From the NCBI GenBank assembly GCA_002426195.1, contig DIOT01000007.1, positions 1 through 46,985 of the forward strand: a stretch of DNA of 46,985 bases. Reading direction: 5' to 3'. The position numbers and the translations under genes were made by a program. The stretch comes from Bacteroidales bacterium UBA5507. Its GTDB lineage: Bacteria > Bacteroidota > Bacteroidia > Bacteroidales > Lentimicrobiaceae. Below the pieces are notes generated by a model that was not told where the DNA came from, ran no database searches, and worked only from the letters and a program-made list of their open reading frames with translations. Of the stretch, positions 26,499-35,532 are shown piece after piece. How positions within the stretch are numbered: position 1 is the first letter of the stretch; the number at the start of each line of letters is the position of its first letter.

Positions 26499-27401
26499 AT
26501 GTACCATAAACCTGTTTTACTGGAGGACTCAATCAATCTATTAGCCCTTAAACCCGAAGGGACTTATGTTGATGTGACTTTTGGAGGGGGTGGGCACTCA
26601 AGAGAAATCCTGAAACAACTTACTACCGGTCGCCTGATTGCCTTTGATCAGGACAAGGATGCACTAAAGAACGATTTAAATGACCCTCGCTTTTTGCTAA
26701 TAAACCAGAACTTCAAATTCATGACGAATTTTTTGAAGTTCTACAAAGCTATACCTGTTGATGGAATACTAGCCGATTTAGGAATTTCATCACATCAGAT
26801 TGACGACCCACAAAGAGGATTCTCAACCAGATTTGAAAGTGATTTGGACCTCAGAATGGATCAAAGCACCGGAACTCCTGCAAGCCATATTCTGAATACA
26901 GGTAATATTGATGACTTAAGGAAAATATTTCAGGAATACGGTGAATTTGACAATGCACATCAAATCTCCAAAAGAATTATTTCAGCCAGAGAAACAAAAG
27001 AAATAACAACAACATCCGACTTAAAGGACGTGCTTTTGCCACTCGCTGAAAGAGGTAAGGAAAACAAATTCTTTGCACGGATCTTTCAAGCACTCCGTAT
27101 TGAGGTTAATAATGAGATTGAAATTCTTAAAGAATTTCTCGAGCAAAGCATTAAAGTAATAAGACCGGGAGGTCGGCTTGTAGTTATTAGTTATCACTCA
27201 CTAGAGGACAGATTGGTTAAGAATTTTATGAAGTCGGGCAATGCTGAGGGAACTATAAATAAAGATTTCTATGGTAATGTTCTGGCTCCATATAAACCTG
27301 TTACCAGAAAACCTGTGACACCGGCTGAGGATGAGTTGGAGGAAAATCCAAGATCGAGAAGTGGCAAATTAAGAGCTGCAGAAAGGACTGATTATGAGTA
27401 A
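26499..27401 (+). CDS. rsmH: 16S rRNA (cytosine-1402-N4)-methyltransferase
   Basis: 300 residues, normal for RsmH/MraW. The SAM-binding motif is DVTFGGGGHSREIL near residue 30, followed by FDQDKDAL, the ILADLGISSHQID motif and the C-terminal segment ISYHSLEDRLVK. It methylates N4 of C1402 in the 16S rRNA P site. It is second in the dcw operon and overlaps ftsL by 8 bp. Confidence 0.96.
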   Translation: MYHKPVLLEDSINLLALKPEGTYVDVTFGGGGHSREILKQLTTGRLIAFDQDKDALKNDLNDPRFLLINQNFKFMTNFLKFYKAIPVDGILADLGISSHQIDDPQRGFSTRFESDLDLRMDQSTGTPASHILNTGNIDDLRKIFQEYGEFDNAHQISKRIISARETKEITTTSDLKDVLLPLAERGKENKFFARIFQALRIEVNNEIEILKEFLEQSIKVIRPGGRLVVISYHSLEDRLVKNFMKSGNAEGTINKDFYGNVLAPYKPVTRKPVTPAEDELEENPRSRSGKLRAAERTDYE

Positions 27402-27810
27402 TGTCAGAAATACTCTCAAAAGTCAGGAAGCTCCAAAGCAGCCAAAGAAAAGGTTGAAAAAATTTCACCTTGTCAATCATAACGTTTCCGTTAGCAAGTC
27501 GGTTGCACATATTTTAGATGGAAGCTTTCTGACAAAACAAAACCTGGTTAAGCAAATACCTTTCATCATCTTTCTAACATTACTCGGCGTGTTCTACATA
27601 GCTAATTCATACAATGCCGAAAAAACGATAATCGAAATCAGTAAGACCAAGAAAGAACTTGAGGAACTCAGGTATGAGTTTATTTCTACTAAATCGAAAT
27701 TGATGTTTGCAAGCAAACAATCGGAGATAGCATACAAGTTAGCGAATTCAAAGGTTAAAGAATCCACTGTTCCACCAATTAAAATAGTTAGTAAAAAAGA
27801 TTCTGAATGA
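27394..27810 (+). CDS. ftsL: FtsL-like division protein
   Basis: 138 residues: a basic cytoplasmic N-terminus with many Lys, one transmembrane helix (about 52-70, PFIIFLTLLGVFYIANSY), then a coiled-coil (IIEISKTKKELEELRYEFIS). This topology, and its place between rsmH and the transpeptidase, identify the divergent Bacteroidota FtsL family. It overlaps rsmH by 8 bp and the next gene by 4 bp, indicating coupled translation. Confidence 0.85.
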   Translation: MSNVRNTLKSQEAPKQPKKRLKKFHLVNHNVSVSKSVAHILDGSFLTKQNLVKQIPFIIFLTLLGVFYIANSYNAEKTIIEISKTKKELEELRYEFISTKSKLMFASKQSEIAYKLANSKVKESTVPPIKIVSKKDSE

Positions 27811-29903
27811 ACCCTAAAAACCAAATACTACGTAATGTGTACATAGTGTACTTTTTCGTTGTTGTCATGGGGTTGGCAATAATCGGAAGGGTCATTTATA
27901 TACAGGCAGTTGAAGGTGAAATGTGGAGAGAGAAGGGTAAAGTCATGAATCTGAAGGTCGAAACAGTCGAAGCAGTCAGAGGCAATATATTAGCTCAGGA
28001 CGGGAGCCTGCTTGCTGTTAGTGTTCCTTTGTTTAACCTCAGGATGGATGCAGGAAACACTCATTATGACGATGCATACTTCAACGAAAATGTTGACTCT
28101 TTGGCATTATGCTTATCACAGTTGTTTAACGATCGTTCAAGGGCTAGCTATAGGGAAACACTCATAAAAGGAAGAAAAAACAACAACCGCTACTTGCTCT
28201 TAAAAAGAGAGATAACTTTTGACCAACTCAAAAAAGTAAGAAAGTTCCCAATTTTTCGTGATGGAAAATACAGAGGGGGACTGATTGCCGAACCTAGAAG
28301 TAAGAGGGTTCTACCCTATCAGTGGTTAGCATTCAGAACGATTGGATGGGATAAAGAAGGCACAGAGAATGATGTAGGACTTGAGGGTTCATATAGTCAG
28401 ATTCTTCAGGGCGAAACCGGTACACGATTAATGAGGCGAATTGGCAATGGTGCATGGCGTCCTTTAAATGAAGAAAATGAATTGGAGCCACTAAACGGGC
28501 ATGACATTATTACATCTATTGATATAAACATACAGGATGTTGCCGAAGATGCCCTCATGAGGCAACTAATTGCCAATGAAGCTGATCATGGATGTGCTGT
28601 ACTTATGGAAGTTAAGACCGGCTTTATAGTCGCCATAGCCAATCTGGGGAAAAATAAAGACGGCAAGTATGAAGAGTTAATGAACTATGCATTAGCCGAA
28701 AGCTCAGAGCCAGGGTCTACATTTAAACTTGCATCAGTTCTAGCTGCTCTTGATGAAGGATTACTCGATTTAAATGATACCGTTGATACTGAGAATGGCA
28801 CTACCCGCTTTGCCAACAGGATTATGCGTGATTCTCACAAGGGCGGATACGGAAGAATCAGTGTTGCACGAGCATTTGAATTGTCATCAAATGTGGGTAT
28901 TTCTAAAGCAATCTCCAAATGCTTCAAAAGTAACCCTCAGAAGATGATTGACAAGTTCTATGAGATGAGGTTAAACCAGCCACTCGGTATGGATATATAC
29001 GGAGAAGGGAAGCCTAGGATAAGAGATACCAAAGATAAATACTGGTCGAAAGTTTCGCTCCCATGGATGTCTATAGGTTATGAGGTAGCGCTGACCCCAT
29101 TGCAAACTCTGTCTTTATATAATGCAATTGCAAACGACGGGAAAATGGTAAAACCTCAGTTTATTAAAGAAATATCTCACGCCGGATTAACTACTCAGAA
29201 GTTTGAGCCCATTGTTCTAAAGGAAAGCATTGTCAAAAATAAGAGCACTATTGTTGCTGCCAAAAAACTACTTGAAGATGTGGTACAAAAAGGTACAGCG
29301 ACAAATTTAAAGAACTCTGTGTACAAGATTGCTGGCAAGACAGGTACAGCACAGATTGCTCAAAATGACAAAGGATATAATAAATCAAACTACAAAGCCT
29401 CGTTTGCCGGATACTTTCCTGCTGATGATCCAAAATATTCTTGTATCGTAGTTATTAATAATCCAAGTAAAGGAATCTACTATGGTGGGTCAATTGCAGG
29501 TCCCGTATTTAAAGAAATTGCTGATAAAGTATATTCAACCAGACTGATAAGCGATAGCATAAAGAATCCACAATTACAACCATATAAAGTTGAGGATGCT
29601 TCGGGAGATTATAATGACCTGGCTTATTTATTGAAATATGCCCCGATAAAAATGGAGCGAAATGAAAATGTAAGCTATATAAAAATTGAATCGAAAGACT
29701 CAACAGTAACTGTGAAACCAGTAGTGAATAATGGAGAAACTATGCCGGATGTAATAGGAATGGGCGCAAGAGATGCAATGTATATACTTGAATCATCAGG
29801 AGTTAGAGTCAGAATTTCAGGCAAAGGAAAAGTCAAAAGACAATCAATTCAACCTGGTATGACTATCAGGAAAGGTACAAGTTGTTTAATTGAACTGGGT
29901 TAA
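27807..29903 (+). CDS. ftsI: Septal penicillin-binding protein (FtsI/PBP3-type) with PASTA domain
   Basis: 698 residues: an N-terminal membrane anchor, a dimerisation domain, and a class B transpeptidase domain with the active-site motifs SxxK (Ser304-Lys307 in PGSTFK), SSN (360-362) and KTGTA (511-515). A single PASTA domain forms the C-terminus (TMPDVIGMGARDAMYIL). It cross-links septal peptidoglycan together with FtsW, encoded four genes downstream. The PASTA extension resembles SpoVD-type proteins and is usual in this phylum. Confidence 0.94.
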   Translation: MNPKNQILRNVYIVYFFVVVMGLAIIGRVIYIQAVEGEMWREKGKVMNLKVETVEAVRGNILAQDGSLLAVSVPLFNLRMDAGNTHYDDAYFNENVDSLALCLSQLFNDRSRASYRETLIKGRKNNNRYLLLKREITFDQLKKVRKFPIFRDGKYRGGLIAEPRSKRVLPYQWLAFRTIGWDKEGTENDVGLEGSYSQILQGETGTRLMRRIGNGAWRPLNEENELEPLNGHDIITSIDINIQDVAEDALMRQLIANEADHGCAVLMEVKTGFIVAIANLGKNKDGKYEELMNYALAESSEPGSTFKLASVLAALDEGLLDLNDTVDTENGTTRFANRIMRDSHKGGYGRISVARAFELSSNVGISKAISKCFKSNPQKMIDKFYEMRLNQPLGMDIYGEGKPRIRDTKDKYWSKVSLPWMSIGYEVALTPLQTLSLYNAIANDGKMVKPQFIKEISHAGLTTQKFEPIVLKESIVKNKSTIVAAKKLLEDVVQKGTATNLKNSVYKIAGKTGTAQIAQNDKGYNKSNYKASFAGYFPADDPKYSCIVVINNPSKGIYYGGSIAGPVFKEIADKVYSTRLISDSIKNPQLQPYKVEDASGDYNDLAYLLKYAPIKMERNENVSYIKIESKDSTVTVKPVVNNGETMPDVIGMGARDAMYILESSGVRVRISGKGKVKRQSIQPGMTIRKGTSCLIELG

Positions 29904-29907
29904 AAAA

Positions 29908-31368
29908 ATGAAGCTGCTTAAAGACTTATTGTATAAATGCAGAATTATAAGGATTGTTGGAAATACTGACATTCCCATTCAAAATTTGTCTTTTGATTCA
30001 CGAAACATAGGTGAACAGACAGCGTTCGTGGCAATAAGAGGCACTAAGACAGATGGCCATATATATATTGAACAGGTAGTTAAATCAGCTGCCACTGCAA
30101 TAATTTGTGAATCACTGCCGGAAAAATTATCTGAAGACATTTGCTATGTTCTTGTCAAAGACTCTTCTGAAACCTTGGGTTTCATGGCCTGCAACTTCTT
30201 TGATAATCCCTCGCAAAAACTTAATCTAGTTGGGATAACCGGGACAAATGGTAAAACAACCACTGCTACTTTACTTTACCGTATGTACCAACAAAACGGT
30301 CATAAAGCAGGATTAATCAGCACTGTTAGAAACTATGTTGGAGAGAAAGAATTCAGTACTACACATACCACACCTGATCCGATAGAATTAAACCGACTCC
30401 TTAACGCAATGGTTGATGAAGGCTGTGAGTATTGTTTTATGGAGGTTAGCTCCCATGCTATTGTGCAAAACCGCATTACAGGACTCGTTTTCAAAGGCGG
30501 CATTTTCAGCAACCTAACTCATGATCACCTGGATTTTCATCAAACATTTGATGCATACCTGCAGGCAAAGAAAAGTTTCTTTGATATGCTGCCAACCGGA
30601 TCTTTTGCAATTACAAATATTGATGACAGAAATGGTAAAATAATGGTGCAAAACACCAAAGCTGCAATATACACAATGGCCGTCAAGAAAGCTGCATCCT
30701 TTCATTGCAAAATACTTGAAAATCATTTCGACGGTCTGATGCTATCCATCAATGGAAAAGAATTGTGGAGTCATCTGGTAGGAAAATTCAATGCTTACAA
30801 CATACTGGCAATCTATGCAACAGCAAACCTTCTGGGTTTTGATGAACTGGAAGCCCTTATTGCAATCAGCAAACTTCAACCTGTTGATGGCAGGTTTGAG
30901 CACATTAAATCATCCGACGGAATAATTGGGATTGTTGATTATGCGCACACTCCTGATGCACTCAAAAATGTGATTGATACAATTAATGCAATTCAATCAG
31001 GCGGTGGCAAGCTGATTACAGTGGTAGGAGCCGGTGGTGATCGTGACAAAACCAAACGACCTATTATGGCGAAAATAGCAGCTGAAGGCAGTTCAATAGT
31101 AATCCTTACATCTGATAATCCACGAACTGAGGATCCATTAGATATTTTAGACGATATGATTGCAGGTATAACGGCTGATAAGAAGAAGAAAACATTGGTT
31201 ATTGCAGACCGTAAACAGGCTATAAAAACCGGAATTACTATGGCACAACCAGGTGACGTAATACTAATTGCCGGTAAAGGTCATGAAACTTATCAGGAAA
31301 TTAATGGTGTACGCCATCATTTTGATGACAGGGAAATATTAAGGGAATTCTTTAGGAGTGACAATTAA
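29908..31368 (+). CDS. murE: UDP-MurNAc-L-Ala-D-Glu:meso-DAP ligase
   Basis: 486 residues from MKLLKDLL; an ATG six codons upstream (29890) overlaps the preceding gene and is less likely. The three Mur-ligase domains are present: N-terminal UDP-binding (DSRNIGEQTAFVAIRG), the central ATPase with GTNGKTT, and a C-terminal domain carrying DNPRTEDP, the DNPR motif that selects meso-diaminopimelate. It adds the third residue of the stem peptide, so the organism should have DAP-type peptidoglycan. Confidence 0.96.
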   Translation: MKLLKDLLYKCRIIRIVGNTDIPIQNLSFDSRNIGEQTAFVAIRGTKTDGHIYIEQVVKSAATAIICESLPEKLSEDICYVLVKDSSETLGFMACNFFDNPSQKLNLVGITGTNGKTTTATLLYRMYQQNGHKAGLISTVRNYVGEKEFSTTHTTPDPIELNRLLNAMVDEGCEYCFMEVSSHAIVQNRITGLVFKGGIFSNLTHDHLDFHQTFDAYLQAKKSFFDMLPTGSFAITNIDDRNGKIMVQNTKAAIYTMAVKKAASFHCKILENHFDGLMLSINGKELWSHLVGKFNAYNILAIYATANLLGFDELEALIAISKLQPVDGRFEHIKSSDGIIGIVDYAHTPDALKNVIDTINAIQSGGGKLITVVGAGGDRDKTKRPIMAKIAAEGSSIVILTSDNPRTEDPLDILDDMIAGITADKKKKTLVIADRKQAIKTGITMAQPGDVILIAGKGHETYQEINGVRHHFDDREILREFFRSDN

Positions 31369-31384
31369 TTTTTAATAAAATATC

Positions 31385-32638
31385 ATGCTGTACTATTTAT
31401 TCACATACCTCGACAAAATGTACGACATACCTGGAAGTGGTATGTTTCAGTACATCTCATTTCGTGCAGCACTTGCAGTAATTACTTCACTGACTATTTC
31501 TCTTCTGTTTGGGAAGTCACTTATCAATTTGTTAAGGAAGAAGCAAGTTGGGGAACTTGTGAGAGATCTGGGTCTGGATGGTCAAAAAGAAAAGCAGGGA
31601 ACACCAACTATGGGGGGTCTCATTATTTTGGGTGCTATAATAATTCCGACACTTCTTTTTGCTAAGCTAAACAACATCTACATAATTCTGATTCTCTTTA
31701 CTACATTGTGGCTTGGATTCATTGGATTCCTTGATGATTACATAAAAGTATTTAAGAAAGAGAAAAAGGGACTTGCAGCAAAATTCAAAATTTTCGGACA
31801 GGTCTTTATTGGTTTGGTCGTAGCACTTACTCTATATTTCAATGATGATGTTGTTATACGGGAGAAGATTCAACAAACAAATACCAGGTCAACAACCCAA
31901 TTGAGTGAGTTTGAAAGAATACCTGATCATTCCAGCAGATTTTCAAAAGTGGATGTAAAATCAACAAAAACAACAATCCCTTTCGTAAAAAACAATGAGT
32001 TTGATTATTCCATCCTTTTAAAACCTTTTGGAGAAAAAGCACGCAATTACGCATATCTGATCTTCATTCCAATCGTAATATTCATAATTACTGCAATATC
32101 GAACGGAGCAAACCTGACAGATGGAATTGATGGTCTTGCAACAGGGACTTCTGCAATATCAGGTGTTACACTCGGTATACTGGCATGGGTATCCGGTAAT
32201 ATTGTATTTGCCGATTATCTCAATATAATGTATCTGCCCAATACAGGTGAGCTGACAATATTTGTAAGTTCATTTGTTGGTGCATGTACCGGATTCCTGT
32301 GGTACAACACATATCCCGCACAGGTTTTCATGGGTGACACAGGATCGCTGGCAATTGGTGGAATCATTGCAGTGCTTGCTATCATGATAAGAAAAGAACT
32401 GCTTCTGCCAATACTTTGCGGAATCTTTATAGCGGAGAATTTATCAGTCGTAATGCAGGTAGCTTATTTTAAGCATACAAAGCGGAAGTATGGTGAGGGA
32501 AGAAGGATCTTCCTGATGTCGCCATTACATCATCATTATCAAAAACTTGGATATTCAGAACCAAAGATAGTTACCAGATTTTTTATTGTCGGAATTATGC
32601 TTGCTGTTTTCACCATAATAACATTGAAAATACGATAA
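31385..32638 (+). CDS. mraY: Phospho-N-acetylmuramoyl-pentapeptide transferase
   Basis: 417 residues, polytopic, transferring the MurNAc-pentapeptide to undecaprenyl phosphate (lipid I). Conserved motifs include GTPTMGG in an early loop, FLDDY with its paired Asp, NLTDGIDGLA, GDTGSLA and the HHHYQ end motif. It is about 55 residues longer than E. coli MraY because of a polar insertion around residues 155-215, as is common in Bacteroidota. The stop is 21 bp before the truncated murD. Confidence 0.96.
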   Translation: MLYYLFTYLDKMYDIPGSGMFQYISFRAALAVITSLTISLLFGKSLINLLRKKQVGELVRDLGLDGQKEKQGTPTMGGLIILGAIIIPTLLFAKLNNIYIILILFTTLWLGFIGFLDDYIKVFKKEKKGLAAKFKIFGQVFIGLVVALTLYFNDDVVIREKIQQTNTRSTTQLSEFERIPDHSSRFSKVDVKSTKTTIPFVKNNEFDYSILLKPFGEKARNYAYLIFIPIVIFIITAISNGANLTDGIDGLATGTSAISGVTLGILAWVSGNIVFADYLNIMYLPNTGELTIFVSSFVGACTGFLWYNTYPAQVFMGDTGSLAIGGIIAVLAIMIRKELLLPILCGIFIAENLSVVMQVAYFKHTKRKYGEGRRIFLMSPLHHHYQKLGYSEPKIVTRFFIVGIMLAVFTIITLKIR

Positions 32639-32659
32639 AATATACTTAATATATCTCTC

Positions 32660-33205
32660 ATGACACTAGAAGAATTAGCAAACACAGGTGTACAATCACA
32701 TAATGACATGGTTGCTTCGATAAGCGCTAAACTAATCGGACTTAGGAAGGAGTCAATTAGGGAATGCCTGTCAGACTTTCAAAATGTTGAGCACAGACTT
32801 GAGTTTGTAGCTAATATCCATGGAATTAAGTTTATAAACGATTCAAAAGCTACTAACATAAACTCAGTTTGGTATGCTTTGGAGAGTTCTACAAACCCGG
32901 TTATCTGGATAGCCGGTGGGATAGACAATGGGAATGACTATTCCAAGATCCATCAACTTGTCAAAGAGAAGGTTAAAGCAATTGTCTGCCTTGGAATCAA
33001 TAACTCAAGATTAATTGATTTCTTTTCACAAACAGTACCGGTTATTGTCCAAACGATGTCGGCTGAAAGTGCTGTTGTAAATGCATATGAGTTAGCAGCA
33101 AAAGGAGATACAGTATTGTTATCTCCCGGCTGTGCAAGTTTCGATTTGTTTGAAAATTTTGAAGACAGAGGTAACCAGTTTAAAGAAGCCGTACTGAACC
33201 TTTAA
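32660..33205 (+). pseudogene. murD: Truncated MurD: only the C-terminal domain (D-glutamate ligase remnant)
   Basis: 181 residues that align with the last 40 percent of MurD (normally about 445). Present are the VEHRLEFV segment, the NDSKATN motif (Lys63, Thr65), the GGIDNGNDY turn and LLSPGCASFDLF (from 153). Missing are the UDP-binding domain and the whole ATPase domain with its GTNGKTT loop, about 265 residues. The 21 bp between the mraY stop and this ATG contain no remnant, so this looks like a clean deletion rather than a frameshift. The usual HNxxN hinge is also altered (GVQSHND). It cannot work as a ligase alone. A full murD must lie elsewhere, or the sequence is misassembled here. Confidence 0.85.
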
Positions 33206-33230
33206 TTATGATATAAACTCTCAAAGATAA

Positions 33231-34418
33231 ATGGCTGAAACTATTACAATAAGGAAAAAAATCAAAGGCGACAGGGTAATCTGGGCTGTTGTAGCCATTC
33301 TATCTATTTTTTCAATTCTTGCTGTATACAGTTCAACAGGCACACTAGCATACAGATATCAGGGTGGCAATACTGAGCATTACATACTGAAGCACTTCAG
33401 TATCCTTGCTTTTGGCCTTGTACTAATGTTCTTTGCCCATATGGTCCCTTACAAATACTATGCGCGTTTATCGCAGTTGGTGTTATGGGGGTCGGTTCCT
33501 CTTCTGTTATATACACTATTTTTCGGAACAAACATTAATGAAGCTAATAGGTGGTATACGCTTCCGGTGATAAATATGACTTTTCAGCCTTCTGACCTTG
33601 CAAAAATTGCCCTTATAATATATACTGCCCGATTGCTTGCTAAAAAGCAGGAAGAAATTGAAGATCTAAGGAAAGGATTCATTTCAATAATGATCCCGGT
33701 TCTGGTAATAACGATGCTGATTTTGCCCTCCAATTTTTCAACCGCTGCAATGATTTTTGCCACGTGCCTGGTGCTAATGTTTGTTGGTAGAGTAAAGTTA
33801 AAATACTTAACATTGCTTGTCTTAACCGGAATCGTTGGTTTTGCTCTATTGATTGTTCTGGCAGTTAATTATCCTCAATTGAGTAAGAGATTCTCCACAT
33901 GGGAAAATAGAATTGAAAACTTTAAGGGCGGAGACAGTGACGCAAACTATCAGGTAGAACAAGCAAAAATTGCGATTGCCAATGGAGGGGTAATAGGAAA
34001 AATGCCTGGAAATTCAATCCAGAAGAATTTCCTTCCACACCCCTATTCCGATTTTATTTATGCCATCATTATTGAAGAATTTGGTTTAATTGGCGGCTCC
34101 GTAGTTGTGCTTCTTTACCTGATTTTACTTTTCCGGGCGGTAAAAATTGTAATAAAAAGTGAACGAAACTTTGCAGCGTTTCTAAGTTTCGGGCTTGCCT
34201 TTAGCCTGGTATTTCAGGCAATTGTTAATATGATGGTAGCAGTCAATCTATTGCCTGTAACAGGCCAAACCCTTCCATTAGTTAGTATGGGTGGTTCATC
34301 AATTTGGTTTACCAGTATTTCAATAGGGATAATATTAAGCGTAAGCCGTGAGGTTGACGAGATACAAGCAGAAGAAATTAAAGAGAAACTTAATACACAA
34401 GAGCATGCCATTGCCTAA
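33231..34418 (+). CDS. ftsW: Septal peptidoglycan polymerase FtsW (SEDS family)
   Basis: 395 residues with about ten transmembrane helices. SEDS hallmarks are visible: the ANRWYTLP extracellular motif, FQPSDLAKIALI, the PHPYSDFIYAIIIEEFG segment before the large loop helix, and the GQTLPLVSMGGSS end motif. It polymerises glycan strands from lipid II at the septum with its partner transpeptidase FtsI. It overlaps murG by 14 bp. Confidence 0.95.
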   Translation: MAETITIRKKIKGDRVIWAVVAILSIFSILAVYSSTGTLAYRYQGGNTEHYILKHFSILAFGLVLMFFAHMVPYKYYARLSQLVLWGSVPLLLYTLFFGTNINEANRWYTLPVINMTFQPSDLAKIALIIYTARLLAKKQEEIEDLRKGFISIMIPVLVITMLILPSNFSTAAMIFATCLVLMFVGRVKLKYLTLLVLTGIVGFALLIVLAVNYPQLSKRFSTWENRIENFKGGDSDANYQVEQAKIAIANGGVIGKMPGNSIQKNFLPHPYSDFIYAIIIEEFGLIGGSVVVLLYLILLFRAVKIVIKSERNFAAFLSFGLAFSLVFQAIVNMMVAVNLLPVTGQTLPLVSMGGSSIWFTSISIGIILSVSREVDEIQAEEIKEKLNTQEHAIA

Positions 34419-35532
34419 ACTAAAGATAATAATAAGCGGAGGTGGCACCGGAGGTCATATCTTTCCGGCAATAGCCATTGCAGATGCAATTAAGCAGCTG
34501 GAGCCTCAGGCAGAAATACTTTTTATCGGCGCTAAAGGTAGAATGGAAATGGATAAAGTGCCTGCTGCCGGATATCCAATTAAAGGCTTATGGATTAGCG
34601 GCTTACAGCGTAGTTTAACACCAAAAAACCTATCATTCCCATTTAAGCTCATTCATAGTGCCATTGCAGCACGACGCATTCTTAAGGAATTTAAACCAAA
34701 TGTTGTCGTAGGTGTTGGTGGATATGCAAGTGGCCCTACTTTACGTGCTGCTGAACAACTTGGTATTCCGACAGTATTACAGGAACAAAATTCATATCCC
34801 GGTCTAACCAATAAGTTGCTGGCATCAAAAGCTAATTTTATCTGTGTTGCCTATAGCGGCATGGAAAAATACTTTCCTAAAGAAAAAATAATAATGACCG
34901 GGAATCCGGTAAGAAAGGAAATACTTTCATCAACACTAACAAAGGAAGAAGCCTGCAATTTCTTCGAACTCGATCCTGAAAGACCGGTTGTCCTTTCAGT
35001 AGGCGGTAGTCTGGGAGCATACACTCTTAACAAAGTCATGGCTAACAGTTTAACTGAGTATGACAAGAAAGATATACAGGTACTTTGGCAAACAGGCAAA
35101 TCGTTTATTGAGACAGCTAACCAGAAGGTTAAAGATGCAAGGGTTGGGAATGTTACCCCAATGTCATTCATTCAAAGAATGGACCTTGCATACACAGCTG
35201 CTGACGTGGTCATTTCCAGAGCAGGAGCTATTGCAATTTCAGAACTTTGTTTAAGGGGGAAACCAAGTATTCTGGTTCCTTCACCTAATGTGGCCGAAGA
35301 TCATCAGACCCGCAACGCAATGGCACTTGTGCATGATCAGGCTGCAATAATGGTACCTGACGGATCTGCCGATGAAGACCTGACATCGTCAGCAATCAAA
35401 TTGGCTCTTGATAAAAACCTACAGAACATTCTTTCAGAAAACATAAAGGAATTAGGATATCCTGATGCAGCAATTGAAATTGCACGAATAGTAATTAACT
35501 GTGCTACCTCTAAACCGGAAACAAAAAAATGA
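34405..35532 (+). CDS. murG: UDP-GlcNAc:MurNAc-pentapeptide-undecaprenol GlcNAc transferase
   Basis: 375 residues from MPLPKLKI at 34405; upstream in-frame codons belong to the ftsW coding region. The N-terminal GGGTGGHIFPA loop binds lipid I. The middle contains VGVGGYASGP and LQEQNSYPG, and the C-terminal UDP-GlcNAc site has SRAGAIAISEL. A GT28/GT-B enzyme making lipid II at the inner face of the membrane. It overlaps murC by 4 bp (ATGA). Confidence 0.96.
   Translation: MPLPKLKIIISGGGTGGHIFPAIAIADAIKQLEPQAEILFIGAKGRMEMDKVPAAGYPIKGLWISGLQRSLTPKNLSFPFKLIHSAIAARRILKEFKPNVVVGVGGYASGPTLRAAEQLGIPTVLQEQNSYPGLTNKLLASKANFICVAYSGMEKYFPKEKIIMTGNPVRKEILSSTLTKEEACNFFELDPERPVVLSVGGSLGAYTLNKVMANSLTEYDKKDIQVLWQTGKSFIETANQKVKDARVGNVTPMSFIQRMDLAYTAADVVISRAGAIAISELCLRGKPSILVPSPNVAEDHQTRNAMALVHDQAAIMVPDGSADEDLTSSAIKLALDKNLQNILSENIKELGYPDAAIEIARIVINCATSKPETKK

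Noticed and set aside
32639..32659. Frameshift or degenerate murD N-terminus just upstream of the short murD frame
   Set aside because: Only 21 bp separate it from the mraY stop codon, so there is no space for about 265 missing codons in any frame; the loss is a deletion or an assembly matter.
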